DNA of 64,000 bases from Cohaesibacter sp. (GCA_025210795.1 JAOAQZ010000018.1:168745-232744), one strand, 5' to 3'. Positions 54,696 through 63,747 are shown, counted from the first letter of the stretch. Notes: generated by a model from the sequence alone, not told the origin. Program-made: numbers and translations.

Positions 54696-55391
54696 TCAGC
54701 CATGTTTTCGAAGCAACACAGCTTTGGCAGCATTAATCTTGATAGCAAGGAAGGTAGAGCCTCCCTGGTCGGGGTGAACCCTCTTCATCAAGCGTCTGTG
54801 CGCAGCAACAATTTCCGCCTCAGTGGCTTGCGGCGTAAGCCCAAGCACCTGATAGGCTTCCTCCTCGGTCATGGCGCCCGCGTCCGCCGTGCCTCCTTCC
54901 CCCGTTGCCGTGTGCGGCTCGAAATGATCGCGCCATCCGGGGCTCCGACCATCAAGATAGGTTTCAAGTAGGTCACAACTTTCCCTGTCTGACGCAATTT
55001 CCTGATAGAGGCTGATCAAATCAGCCTCACTCAGACTATCCAGGTCTCTTCCCTCAAAACTGCCAGCAAGAACGCGGCCGATAATGATGCCCGTATCATG
55101 ATCAAGGGTCATTTCAAGGGCTGCAGTACGCACTGTCGAACCTCGCCCAGCATCTTGATCTGCGCCCGCCCGCGAAGATTTGCGGCGAAAAAATCCCGCA
55201 GCCATCAGACCAATTGGTGCTGCCAGATACCATTGCCCCCGATAGGCAAGAAAGATCGCAAACAGCGCCAGCACCAGACCCAGCATTTTGTATAGAAAAC
55301 CGGCAACATCCGCCGGATTGGCATAAGCCATCCAGCGCCCCAGCATGCCCAGCCCCAAAAACAACAACAAACCGGCAAGCAAATAGCTCAT
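54696..55391 (-). CDS. J-domain membrane protein
   Basis: A 231-residue protein: an N-terminal membrane anchor (LLAGLLLFLGLGMLGRW, then LGLVLALFAIFLAYRG and a third segment), a soluble middle part, and a C-terminal J-like domain with EEEAYQVLGLTPQATEAEI and the HPD triad in LMKRVHPDQGGS. It is a DjlA/Tim14-like topology and could recruit a DnaK-type chaperone to the membrane. Usually found next to a VWA gene in this group, as here (55461-56213). Confidence 0.86.
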   Translation of the reverse strand: MSYLLAGLLLFLGLGMLGRWMAYANPADVAGFLYKMLGLVLALFAIFLAYRGQWYLAAPIGLMAAGFFRRKSSRAGADQDAGRGSTVRTAALEMTLDHDTGIIIGRVLAGSFEGRDLDSLSEADLISLYQEIASDRESCDLLETYLDGRSPGWRDHFEPHTATGEGGTADAGAMTEEEAYQVLGLTPQATEAEIVAAHRRLMKRVHPDQGGSTFLAIKINAAKAVLLRKHG

Positions 55392-55460
55392 AATTGGTCT
55401 TCTTTCTTTCTCATTCTCTTAATCGAGATTAGTGCTCTCCTGCGGGGAGCGCAAAATCAA

Positions 55461-56213
55461 TCACTTACGCCCGCTTAGTCGCGGGATCTGGCTTTGCAGA
55501 TCTTTCGGCAAATAGGTCTGATCCTGCCCCGAGGCAGCAAAGGCTGCAACGGCTCTCAGGTAAGCAGCCAGCCGTTCACGGGCACCGGCATCAAACTTGG
55601 CATAGGCCCCGCCTGTCATCCGGGCAATATCACGAAAGATTGTCTCGGCAAATGGGTCAGAGCCTTCCTGAAACACAAAAACAGGCACCCCCCGCAAAGC
55701 AACTTCTCCGGCCATACCCACAATATGGTCTGGGTCTTCTTCAAGACAATCCCCTACATAGACGGCGGCCTGAATGCCATGTTTGGCGCTTTCATTCTGG
55801 ATATGTTGCAAAATACGGCCCAGTTGCGTGCGCCCGGCGCGGCACTCGAACCGTTCCATCCAGCCGGTCATATCCTTGGCCTTGTTGGTCCAGCGGCTGG
55901 CGCAGCACTCCCCCACCCCGCGAAAATAAACAAGTTGCGCCGCCAGCCCTCCATGAACTTGGGCTTCCACAAACATATCACTTTGCAGCGAGCAGGCCAG
56001 ATCCCAAGTGGGCTGACGGCTCATGGTGGCATCCAGCGCAAAGATCAAGCGGCCAGTGGGCAACCCTCTGCCCTCGCTTTGCTGAGCTTTGCGGACCAGC
56101 TTGGTCTTGGCAACAAAGGCAGCCACATCACCCGCGCTAGAGCGGGGAGCCGCCTCAGACGATCCTTTAAGGGAAATCTGGCTCATTTTGCCGTCTTTTG
56201 GCTTATCTGTCAT
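55461..56213 (-). CDS. VWA-domain protein, conserved in alphaproteobacteria
   Basis: A 250-residue protein with a von Willebrand A-like fold: LIFALDATMSRQPTWDL contains a DxTxS variant of the MIDAS motif, followed by VYVGDCLEEDPD with the later acidic ligands. No membrane segment is seen. Its role is unknown; the pairing with a J-domain protein suggests a chaperone-type assembly function. Start could be ATG 56213 or 56186; GAGGGG stands upstream of the first. Confidence 0.82.
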   Translation of the reverse strand: MTDKPKDGKMSQISLKGSSEAAPRSSAGDVAAFVAKTKLVRKAQQSEGRGLPTGRLIFALDATMSRQPTWDLACSLQSDMFVEAQVHGGLAAQLVYFRGVGECCASRWTNKAKDMTGWMERFECRAGRTQLGRILQHIQNESAKHGIQAAVYVGDCLEEDPDHIVGMAGEVALRGVPVFVFQEGSDPFAETIFRDIARMTGGAYAKFDAGARERLAAYLRAVAAFAASGQDQTYLPKDLQSQIPRLSGRK

Positions 56214-56452
56214 TTGGCAGGCAATCCCCTCAGGCATACTTAACGCCAAAAACATATAGGCGTTTTAAAATTCAGGCGCATTCTAAAAGCTCATAGTCAC
56301 AAAGATATCTATTCATAATGTAGGTTTTTCGCGCCAAGAGACAAGAAGTTTGCCTTTCCTTGTCGCTTCATCCAGATGGAGAGTTTTATTGCACCGCAAT
56401 ATAAGCTATAGGAAAGGTCAAGTTCAGTGAAGCGACAGCTATGGAACCCGTC

Positions 56453-57322
56453 ATGACCAAGAGCCATACCCTGACCATTGCCCGAACCATCGATGATTTG
56501 CGCGCCATCACAAAAGCTTGGCGGCAAAAGGGCGAGACATATGCAATGGTGCCGACAATGGGGGCTTTGCATGCAGGCCATCTTAGTCTGGTCGAGCAAG
56601 CGGAAAGCATGGCAGACCATGTACTGGTCTCGATTTTTGTCAATCCGGCGCAATTTGCTCCCAATGAGGATTTTGATTCCTATCCGCGCACGGAAGAAGA
56701 GGATTGCAAAAAGCTGTCCTCTTACCGGGTCGGGGCCGTTTTCTGCCCCAATGCAAATGAAATGTATCCATCCGGCTTCTGCACCCATGTCGGGCTTGAA
56801 GGGCCGGCCAAGGGACTTGAGAGCGAGTTCCGCCCCCATTTCTTCCAAGGGGTCGCAACAATTGTGACCAAGCTTTTGCTGGCAGCCCAGCCGGATATTG
56901 CAATTTTTGGTGAAAAAGATTTCCAGCAATTGCGTGTCATTCAGCAATTTTCCCGTGACCTTAACATCCCGGCCAAAATCGTCGGCGGCCCCACCATGCG
57001 CGAAGCCGATGGCCTTGCCATGTCATCGCGCAATGCTTACCTGAGCGAAAAAGAGCGCAAGGAAGCGGTGCAATTGATCACCATCATGCGCAAAACCAAG
57101 GATAAAATCCACGGCGGCATGCCCTGCCACAGCGCTCTTGATGAGGGGCTTGCAGACCTTAAAAGTCAAGGTTTCAAGCCGGACTATCTATCGCTGAATG
57201 AAAGCGAAAGCCTGACGCCCATCAAGGCCCATACCCTGACCCGTGAACAATTCGGCACATGCCGCCTGCTGGCCGCCGCCTGGCTTGGAAAAACCCGCCT
57301 GATCGACAATATCGAGATCTAA
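56453..57322 (+). CDS. panC: Pantoate--beta-alanine ligase
   Basis: Condenses pantoate and beta-alanine with ATP, the last step of pantothenate synthesis. The 289-residue protein shows VPTMGALHAGHLSLV (the HxGH motif), FVNPAQFAPNEDF, GEKDFQQLRVIQQF and MSSRNAYLS (KMSKS-like). The start at ATG 56453 is preferred; ATG 56441 is in frame. Its partner panB is at the left end of the window. Confidence 0.97.
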   Translation: MTKSHTLTIARTIDDLRAITKAWRQKGETYAMVPTMGALHAGHLSLVEQAESMADHVLVSIFVNPAQFAPNEDFDSYPRTEEEDCKKLSSYRVGAVFCPNANEMYPSGFCTHVGLEGPAKGLESEFRPHFFQGVATIVTKLLLAAQPDIAIFGEKDFQQLRVIQQFSRDLNIPAKIVGGPTMREADGLAMSSRNAYLSEKERKEAVQLITIMRKTKDKIHGGMPCHSALDEGLADLKSQGFKPDYLSLNESESLTPIKAHTLTREQFGTCRLLAAAWLGKTRLIDNIEI

Positions 57323-57386
57323 AACAAAGACTTATAAGCTTTTGGGCTTCGTGGCTCAAAAGCCTAGGGGTCCTGACCCTAGAGAC

Positions 57387-57821
57387 TTAGAGCAATCCCA
57401 GATCTGCCAGTTCCTGCCGAAAGGCTGGCGGCAGATCATCGCTCCAATCGCCCCCCACCAAATCTTGGGGCGCGTCTTCCGCTTTAAGATAGCGCCACCC
57501 CTGAAAAGCACGGCGGGGCTGGGCCTGGGTGCGGATAAGTTCAGGTGACATGACAATCTCGCAGCGGCGAATCCCGTCGCTTCCCGTCACCTCACGCAGG
57601 TCCGTAATGGCCTGACGCGCCTGAACCACTCCCTTGATCACCCAATAGAGCGAGCCTCCTTGCAAAATCTCGGCCTGACGCTTGGGCCGCATGCGCGTGG
57701 TATGCACTTGCTCTGCAGCCATGCCCTCCCGAGCCCGCCAAGCCTGCTTCTCATCAATCCAGCTTTGCAAGCTTTCAACAGATTCAGCACCAACGCACAA
57801 TTTTATCAGGTGAATAGTCAT
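57387..57821 (-). CDS. DUF1489 family protein
   Basis: A 144-residue protein of an alphaproteobacterial family of unknown function. It shows HLIKLCVGAESVESL at the N-terminus, VHTTRMRPKRQAEIL, GSLYWVIKGVVQARQAI and the C-terminal FQGWRYLKAEDAPQDL. Start at ATG 57821 is preferred over earlier Met codons to 57851. Confidence 0.85.
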   Translation of the reverse strand: MTIHLIKLCVGAESVESLQSWIDEKQAWRAREGMAAEQVHTTRMRPKRQAEILQGGSLYWVIKGVVQARQAITDLREVTGSDGIRRCEIVMSPELIRTQAQPRRAFQGWRYLKAEDAPQDLVGGDWSDDLPPAFRQELADLGLL

Positions 57822-57957
57822 GCTCGTCCATAACATGCTGTTAATCATCAATAAAGCATGTCAAAATTCAGCATGACTTCGCCATAGATTTATACACATT
57901 TTGATTTAATCTGGGGCGAGTGGTGTAAGTGGCACCGAACGAATAGGAAAAGTGGCA

Positions 57958-58842
57958 ATGCGCATATTTGTGACAGGCGGCACGGGACTGGTTGGCTCAG
58001 CAGCGATTAAAGCGTTACTGGAGGTTGATCATTCAGTCACTGCTTTGGCGCGGTCTGAACAAAGCGCATCAAAGATCGAGGCCTTGGGCGCAAAGGCACT
58101 GATGGGTGATCTGAAAAATCCAGAAAACTGGGCGGATGAAGCGCTCTCCCATGATTCTATCATTCATGCCGCCGCCACCTTTGAAGAGGATATGGGCGCG
58201 GTTGATCAGGATATGGTGCAGTGCCTAACACAAAAAGCCAAAAGCCTGCCCAAAGAGCACAAAATCAACGTAATCTATACCGGTGGTTGCTGGCTTTATC
58301 CTGAAAGTCCGGTCATTCCACTCACCGAACGTCACGTGCTGGATCCTCTGCCCGCCTTTGAATGGATGCTCGACAGCATCGAGCAGCTCCATGCCTGTCC
58401 CGCGTTTCACCTCACTGTCATCCACCCCGGTTTTGTCGTGGGACAGAAAGAAGGCATGATCTGCAAAATGATGGAAGAACTGCGCCAAGACAAGCAGATG
58501 ACCATCATCGGTAGCACCGATATTCATTATCCCTTCATTCATAGCAGTGATCTGGGAGATCTGTATCGCCGTGCGGTTGAACATGGTGGCGATGGCTTAC
58601 TGCTCAATGCCTCCGGTTTCAAAAGCGCCAGCTTGGGTGAAATTGCTCAAAAGATTGCAGCCGCAACGGGCCTGCCTCATATGCTTAAAATCGTGACAAT
58701 TGATGAAATGATTGCCGAACATGGCAGTTGGGCCGCAGGCTTTGGCCGCTCGCAGCGCATGGAAGCCGATAGAGCCCGGGATAGCTTGGGCTGGGAAGCC
58801 AAATTCGATGATATCGACAAAATCATCGCCGATTGTCTTTAG
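57958..58842 (+). CDS. NAD-dependent epimerase/dehydratase-like (extended SDR) protein
   Basis: A 294-residue Rossmann protein: IFVTGGTGLVGSAAIKALL is the dinucleotide-binding loop, DLKNPENW follows strand 3, and IIHAAATFEEDM strand 4. The YxxxK catalytic motif is not obvious, the Tyr position in TGGCWLYPES being shifted, so it may be an atypical, redox-inactive or isoflavone-reductase-like member. The ribosome site GGA stands nine bases before ATG 57958. It is flanked by the DUF1489 gene (divergent) and a terminator. Confidence 0.82.
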   Translation: MRIFVTGGTGLVGSAAIKALLEVDHSVTALARSEQSASKIEALGAKALMGDLKNPENWADEALSHDSIIHAAATFEEDMGAVDQDMVQCLTQKAKSLPKEHKINVIYTGGCWLYPESPVIPLTERHVLDPLPAFEWMLDSIEQLHACPAFHLTVIHPGFVVGQKEGMICKMMEELRQDKQMTIIGSTDIHYPFIHSSDLGDLYRRAVEHGGDGLLLNASGFKSASLGEIAQKIAAATGLPHMLKIVTIDEMIAEHGSWAAGFGRSQRMEADRARDSLGWEAKFDDIDKIIADCL

Positions 58843-58921
58843 AGCCTCGGCTGCCTGACAGGCTCTTATGGTAAGGAACAGCCATTCCTCACCCATCGGG
58901 CACTTAAAAAAAGCAGATATG

Positions 58922-58947
58922 AAAAAACCGGGCAGTGCCCGGTTTTT
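58922..58947. terminator. Bidirectional terminator between the epimerase gene and mccA
   Basis: AAAAACCGGGC and GCCCGGTTTTT form a perfect stem with loop AGT, U-runs on both strands. It lies 80 bases after the epimerase stop and 27 past the mccA stop. Confidence 0.9.
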
Positions 58948-58973
58948 CTATGTGTTCTAACGAGTAGAGCCTA

Positions 58974-60923
58974 TCAGGCTTCAGCGGCTTCCATATCCAC
59001 CACAGCAAAGCCCTCTTCCACCTGATCACCAACAGCGGCCCCAATGGCGCTGACAGTGCCATCAAGGGGAGCAACAACGGAATGCTCCATTTTCATCGCC
59101 TCCACGATGAAGAGGCGCTCACCCTTGGCAACCTGTTGGCCTTCTTCCACAAAAATGGCAATCACCTTGCCATGCATTGGCGCACCGATGTGACCAGCAC
59201 CACCCTCATCGTCATGGTCATATTCAGGAAGAGCGATAAAGGTCTGACGACCGCCAGTAATGGCATAAACGCCACCATCAGCACGCACAAGGCTGACATT
59301 TTCCAAATCAGGACGCTGGCCATTGACCTGCACCCCATTGTCATCAAAACCAATGGTCGCAGTCATAACTTCGCCATCAACAACAACCTGTTGTTCATGC
59401 TCGCGCTTACCGCCAAGCTGGAAGCCATCCATGTAATCCCAAGCCGACCAATATTCATTGGAGCGCTCGGCCTTTTTGTCAGTCACAGCCATCTGCACAT
59501 CATTGGTCAGATGCACAAGACCAGCAACCATGGCTTTCTCTTCTTCGCCTTCATCGCGGGCAATCAGGCTCTCAAGGCGCTGATCGATAAAGCTGGTATC
59601 AAAATCCTCAGAAAGGAAATCTTCATGGCTGGCAAGGGCCGAGAGGAAAGCGGCATTGGTCTTGGGACCGGCAACAATCGCCTTTTTCAGCACACGGGCA
59701 ATCTTGGCCATGGCTTCCGCGCGGGTTGCCTCATGCACGATCACTTTCGCAATCATCGGATCATAGAATGGCGAGACCTGATCCCCCTGCTCAACGCCGG
59801 TATCGATCCGCACGCCCTCCTCCACGGCCAGCTCCAAGCCCCAGAGCTTGCCTGTGGATGGCAAAAACTCATTCTCAGGATCTTCCGCATAAAGGCGCGC
59901 TTCCACCGCATGGCCCTGAAGCGGAATATCGGCCTGAGCCATGGGCAATTCCAGCCCGTTGGCAATGGCAAACTGCCAAGACACCAGATCCTGACCGGTA
60001 ATGGCCTCGGTCACCGGATGCTCCACTTGAAGACGGGTATTCATTTCCATAAAAAAGAAGCCATCTTCTTTAAGCCCATCAGAACCATCAACGATAAATT
60101 CAACCGTTCCCGCTCCGCGATAGCCCACAGCCAGTGCCGCTTTGACCGCAGCATCACCCATGGCAGCACGAACAGATTCGGTCATGCCCGGTGCCGGTGC
60201 TTCCTCAATCACTTTCTGGTGGCGACGCTGCAAGGAGCAATCGCGCTCATAAAGATGAACCGCATTACCGTGACTGTCGGCAAATACCTGAATTTCCACA
60301 TGACGCGGATTCTTCACAAAGCGCTCAATCAATACATTGGGATCACCAAAAGCGCTTTGGCCTTCACGTTGGGCAGATTCGAGCCCGGCGAGAAAATCCT
60401 CATCCCGCTCGACGAGGCGCATGCCCTTACCGCCGCCACCGGACACTGCTTTAATCAGAACCGGATAGCCAATACGGCGCGCTTCTTCATGCAGGAAAGC
60501 TGCATCCTGATTGCTGCCATGATAGCCCGGCACAACCGGCACACCAGCATCATCCATCAGCGCTTTGGCTTTGTCTTTCAAACCCATGGCCCGGATCGCA
60601 TCGGCGCCGGGGCCGACAAAGACGATACCAGCCTTATCACAAGCTTCGGAAAAATCGGCATTTTCAGACAGAAAGCCATAACCGGGATGGATAGATTGGG
60701 CACCGGTCTTCTTGGCAATTTCCAAAATAAGATCGGCTTTAAGATAACTTTCAGCAGCAGGTGCAGGCCCCAGACGATGGGCTTCATCAGCAAGACGAAC
60801 ATGCCGCGCATTGGCATCGGCATCAGAATAAACTGCGATTGTGCGCAGCCCTTGCGCTTTAGCAGTTGCAATCACCCGACAGGCAATCTCTCCACGGTTG
60901 GCAATCAAAACGCTGTCGATCAT
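58974..60923 (-). CDS. mccA: Methylcrotonyl-CoA carboxylase biotin-containing subunit
   Basis: Carboxylates biotin with bicarbonate and ATP, part of methylcrotonyl-CoA carboxylase in leucine breakdown. The 649-residue protein has the biotin-carboxylase domain (VLIANRGEIACRV, SGGGGKGMRLV, MEMNTRLQVEHPVTE), a middle BT domain, and the BCCP domain with biotinylated Lys611 (EAMKMEHS). Length and layout also suit propionyl- or geranyl-CoA carboxylase; the mccB-like gene at the right edge favours MCC. The partner gene lies 2.9 kb away, an arrangement unlike the usual adjacent pair. Confidence 0.9.
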   Translation of the reverse strand: MIDSVLIANRGEIACRVIATAKAQGLRTIAVYSDADANARHVRLADEAHRLGPAPAAESYLKADLILEIAKKTGAQSIHPGYGFLSENADFSEACDKAGIVFVGPGADAIRAMGLKDKAKALMDDAGVPVVPGYHGSNQDAAFLHEEARRIGYPVLIKAVSGGGGKGMRLVERDEDFLAGLESAQREGQSAFGDPNVLIERFVKNPRHVEIQVFADSHGNAVHLYERDCSLQRRHQKVIEEAPAPGMTESVRAAMGDAAVKAALAVGYRGAGTVEFIVDGSDGLKEDGFFFMEMNTRLQVEHPVTEAITGQDLVSWQFAIANGLELPMAQADIPLQGHAVEARLYAEDPENEFLPSTGKLWGLELAVEEGVRIDTGVEQGDQVSPFYDPMIAKVIVHEATRAEAMAKIARVLKKAIVAGPKTNAAFLSALASHEDFLSEDFDTSFIDQRLESLIARDEGEEEKAMVAGLVHLTNDVQMAVTDKKAERSNEYWSAWDYMDGFQLGGKREHEQQVVVDGEVMTATIGFDDNGVQVNGQRPDLENVSLVRADGGVYAITGGRQTFIALPEYDHDDEGGAGHIGAPMHGKVIAIFVEEGQQVAKGERLFIVEAMKMEHSVVAPLDGTVSAIGAAVGDQVEEGFAVVDMEAAEA

Positions 60924-61465
60924 GAAAGCTCACTCCCTTGCTTACAATCCTTGACCCGGCTCTCTGGCACGATCCGCTATCCTGCCACGCCTTACACCTT
61001 TTCAAGCGGCTGGAGTATAGCACAGGCCACCCCCAAAAACATTAGAAAACACTTTTTGACTAAGATGCTAAATTTCCGTTAGAATTTGCGACCCTTTTAC
61101 GTAAAAGTCAATCATCAATTCAGCCTATAGGGCAACATATTTCTCCTGCCCTCCCGGATCCCCAACAATAGTCTATTCCTCCTCACGCACAGCATACAAT
61201 CGGCCTTTCGCATGCCTCTTGCCATAACAGCTTGACGAATAACATAAATCAAGAAACACCCATCACACCTTCACATCCACCCGTTGCCAGATCGGACAAA
61301 ACACAATTTAGACCATCGACAGACTTGACTTAACATTCATATATTCTAAATTAGCAAAATCTAATCATTTTATAGCAAAATGGCAAAGAGCAGGCGGCAC
61401 CAACCCCCCGTTTTGCCAACCCTCATAAAATGACGGATCCTCTAGGGAGTGATCCCTTTTAAGGC
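60924..61465. other. Divergent region between mccA and the arsR-type gene
   Basis: A 542-bp stretch with no gene. The part from about 61320 to 61370 holds the likely promoter and operator of the arsR-type gene; the part next to 60923 must hold the mccA promoter. Between lies AT-rich sequence with no recognised feature. Confidence 0.45.
61325..61365 (+). promoter_or_regulatory. Promoter and candidate operator of the arsR-rhodanese unit
   Basis: TTGACT (61325-61330) and TAAATT (61347-61352), spacing 16, form a promoter. An inverted repeat ATTAG-CAAAAT-CTAAT (61350-61365) overlaps the -10 element. BigR-type operators are AT-rich palindromes over the promoter, so autorepression is likely. Confidence 0.45.
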
Positions 61466-61810
61466 ATGCAAGAAATAGAAAGTGACAAAGTGGACCCTTC
61501 TATTGAAGCTTTAGCCGATCAGGCTGATGAAGTCGCCCGTTTGCTCAAGCTTTTGGGCAATGGCAATCGCTTACGAATTCTGTGTCAGCTCGCTGACGGA
61601 CCAGAAAAATCCGTCAACCATCTGGCTCAAACCTTACACTTGAGCCAAAGTGCCTTGTCACAGCATTTGGCAAAAATGCGCGAAGATGGCTTGGTCACAG
61701 GGCGCAGAGAGGCCCAGACCATCTATTATTCCGTATCAGACTCAAATGCCGAAAAGGTCCTGGGCGTTTTAAAAGAGATTTACTGCTCCTCAGAGCTGGC
61801 AAACAACTAG
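61466..61810 (+). CDS. ArsR-family regulator of the BigR/SqrR persulfide-sensing type
   Basis: A 114-residue winged-helix repressor: KLLGNGNRLRILCQLADGP, then the recognition helix SQSALSQHLAKMREDG and wing RREAQTIYYSV. It has exactly two cysteines, Cys40 and Cys107, at the positions of the sensing pair in Rhodobacter SqrR (41 and 107) and BigR, which form a polysulfide bridge on exposure to reactive sulfur and release DNA. It lacks metal-site cysteines of ArsR (ELCVCDL). A rhodanese gene follows 101 bases later, supporting a role in sulfide or persulfide response. Confidence 0.88.
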   Translation: MQEIESDKVDPSIEALADQADEVARLLKLLGNGNRLRILCQLADGPEKSVNHLAQTLHLSQSALSQHLAKMREDGLVTGRREAQTIYYSVSDSNAEKVLGVLKEIYCSSELANN

Positions 61811-61911
61811 GCAACAATAAGCACAAAGCTGAACGCTACATTCAAGGGCTCCTTTGACCGGGGCTGTGCCTGCACAAAGCCAAGCAGAAGCGACAAGAAG
61901 GAAAGAGACCA

Positions 61912-62310
61912 ATGGCCAAGAAACAGATTGTTCGCCAAGTAAACCATGATGAAGCCAAACAGCTAGTGGAAAATGGTGCAGTCCTGGTGGATGTACGCGA
62001 AGGCATGGAACTGATATCTCGCAAGGTTCCTTCTGCCCTGCATCATCCGCTTTCTGGCCTTCGCGGCTCTATCGACACCAAAGGGGCCAATGCCGCTATT
62101 TTCTTCTGCGCTTCAGGGGCGCGCACCAATTCCTATGCCCACCAATTGGCCCAATGCGTTGATTGCGATGCCTATATGCTTGTGGGCGGAGTGCATGCCC
62201 TAAGCCGCATGGGGGTCCCAACCGAGGGGGGGGGCATGTTCAAATTGTTCGGCCTTGCGGCAGGTGCTCTTTTGCTGGTGGGTTGGGCAACAGGTTTCAT
62301 TCCTGGTTAA
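61912..62310 (+). CDS. Rhodanese-domain protein with C-terminal membrane anchor
   Basis: A 132-residue protein: a rhodanese fold from about 8 to 105 with the active-site loop FFCASGARTN (Cys66, CxxGxR type), then one hydrophobic segment near the C-terminus (FKLFGLAAGALLLVGWATGF). It would move sulfane sulfur at the membrane. Together with the BigR/SqrR-type regulator it forms a small sulfide-response unit. No sulfide:quinone reductase, persulfide dioxygenase or TauE-type exporter follows, unlike many such operons. Confidence 0.88.
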   Translation: MAKKQIVRQVNHDEAKQLVENGAVLVDVREGMELISRKVPSALHHPLSGLRGSIDTKGANAAIFFCASGARTNSYAHQLAQCVDCDAYMLVGGVHALSRMGVPTEGGGMFKLFGLAAGALLLVGWATGFIPG

Positions 62311-62747
62311 AGCGATCGCCTGTCCAACTTGGTGGCCAATAGCAGAAATGATTCCGTCTCTTCAACATCGCGGTGCTGGCGCAAAGCATCCAGCACCTGA
62401 TCAATCTCTTGCGACGTCTCGGCCTCTACCATCAAACTTGCATCAAAGCGGCCGGAAATACTGACGACTTGCGTGATCTGCGAAAAGCGCGAAAAGTCTC
62501 GCACCAAGCTCTCCCCCACATTCGTCTTTAATTTAAGCAACACTTGCGCCCGAAATCGGCCAGCGAGAATATCCGGATTTACGCGCACACTATATCCGGT
62601 AATAACGCCCCCTGCCTCCAAGGCCTCCAGCCGCTTTCGCGTCGTTGCCCGCGACAGGCCCGCAAGCTCGGCCAGCAAAGTTATAGGCTTGCGCGCATCT
62701 TCCTGAAGCAATGCCAGAAGTGCGCGATCGGTCTCATCCAGTTTCAT
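62307..62747 (-). CDS. Lrp/AsnC-family transcriptional regulator
   Basis: A 146-residue protein with an N-terminal HTH (ALLALLQEDARKPITLLAEL, GLSRATTRKRLEALEAGG) and a C-terminal RAM ligand-binding domain (AQVLLKLKTNVGESLVRDF, VVSISGRFDASLMVEAET). The start at ATG 62747 (MKLDETDRALL) fits the family; the frame is open to 62783. Its 3' end overlaps the rhodanese gene by four bases in the convergent sense. Two spaced direct repeats (62761-62793) just upstream are a likely autoregulatory site. Position between mcc genes suggests, without proof, control of branched-chain amino acid breakdown. Confidence 0.9.
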   Translation of the reverse strand: MKLDETDRALLALLQEDARKPITLLAELAGLSRATTRKRLEALEAGGVITGYSVRVNPDILAGRFRAQVLLKLKTNVGESLVRDFSRFSQITQVVSISGRFDASLMVEAETSQEIDQVLDALRQHRDVEETESFLLLATKLDRRSL

Positions 62748-62760
62748 CGCAGAATTTCTC

Positions 62761-62793
62761 ATAATGGAAAATAAAATTACCATTATGGAAAAT
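62761..62793. promoter_or_regulatory. Two direct repeats spaced 21 bp, probable Lrp-type site
   Basis: ATAATGGAAAAT (62761-62772) and ATTATGGAAAAT (62782-62793) differ by one base and start 21 bp apart, two helical turns. They lie just upstream of the Lrp-type gene, in the 5' leader and promoter zone shared with the divergent hydrolase gene. Lrp proteins bind such phased AT-rich sites. Confidence 0.45.
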
Positions 62794-62913
62794 CATAATA
62801 CCAATTTGGTCAAGTTGTATCTTGGGGTCAGGAATATCTCTCGCTAAGCTGATCTCAGAGTTCACCTTAAAGACCTCTCCCACCAAGACCACTTAGAAAG
62901 ACAGGGCTTATCG

Positions 62914-63699
62914 ATGACAAAATCCATGCGCGTTACCGTTTGCCAATTGCATAATGACCAAGCCAAGCTCAAGGCAGATCTTGCCACCCTCAAGGCCCAT
63001 ATTGCACAGGAGCAATCCGATTTTCTGCTCTTGCCAGAAATGCCTTTTCATTCCTGGCTTGCCGCAACTGCTGGTGAAAATAGCAACGACTGGGACACAG
63101 CAATCAAAGCCCATGACCGGCAGATCTGCAATCTGGATGCAATGGGCGCCCCTGCCATTCTATCTACGCGTCCAATCTGTACAAAAGCGGGATCTCGCCG
63201 CAATCAGGCCTATCTGTGGCAGCAGGAAACCGGCGCAGTCGGCTTCCATGACAAGCGATTTTTACCCAATGAAGACGGCTATTGGGAAGCAACATGGTAT
63301 GATATGGGGCCCGACCAGTTCGATATTGCCCGCGCCAAAGACGCGCGCATTGGCGTTCAAATCTGCACCGAGATGTGGTTCTTTGACAAATCACGCCAAT
63401 ATGGCCAGCAAGGCGTAGACCTTCTTTGTTGTCCGCGGGCAACGCCCCATAGCTCGGTGGACAAATGGCTCGCAGGTGGTCAGGCCGGAGCCGTGGTATC
63501 GGGTGCCTATCACCTTTCCTCCAACGGCTATACCGCAAAAGGCGAAAGCGCTGATATTGGCGGCCTTTCCTGGATCATCTCACCTGAGGGCGACATTCTG
63601 GCAACGACCAACCCCGATAGCCCCTTTGCAACAATAGAGATCGACCTTGATTTTTCGAAACATTCCAAATCCACTTATCCGCGATATGTAAAAACCTGA
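62914..63699 (+). CDS. Carbon-nitrogen hydrolase (nitrilase superfamily)
   Basis: A 261-residue amidase-type protein with the complete Glu-Lys-Cys triad: Glu42 (LLLPEMPF), Lys114 (HDKRFLPNE) and Cys151 (GVQICTEMWF). The substrate class is not clear; relatives hydrolyse short amides, carbamoyl groups or deaminated glutathione. It is divergent from the Lrp-type gene with 166 bases between and shares the repeat region. AGGG stands seven bases before ATG 62914. Confidence 0.9.
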   Translation: MTKSMRVTVCQLHNDQAKLKADLATLKAHIAQEQSDFLLLPEMPFHSWLAATAGENSNDWDTAIKAHDRQICNLDAMGAPAILSTRPICTKAGSRRNQAYLWQQETGAVGFHDKRFLPNEDGYWEATWYDMGPDQFDIARAKDARIGVQICTEMWFFDKSRQYGQQGVDLLCCPRATPHSSVDKWLAGGQAGAVVSGAYHLSSNGYTAKGESADIGGLSWIISPEGDILATTNPDSPFATIEIDLDFSKHSKSTYPRYVKT

Positions 63700-63747
63700 A
63701 ACCACTGCACCTAAAAGAAGTTCACGACCACAATCTGGCCGAGAAAC

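Noticed and set aside
57331..57366. Inverted repeat AGCTTTTGGGC/GGCTCAAAAGCC after panC
   Set aside because: The arms are imperfect and no T-run follows, so it was not called a terminator.
59082..61082. Long open frame (666 codons) on the plus strand across mccA
   Set aside because: Antisense to a clear biotin carboxylase; no motif or ribosome site; a shadow of the real gene.
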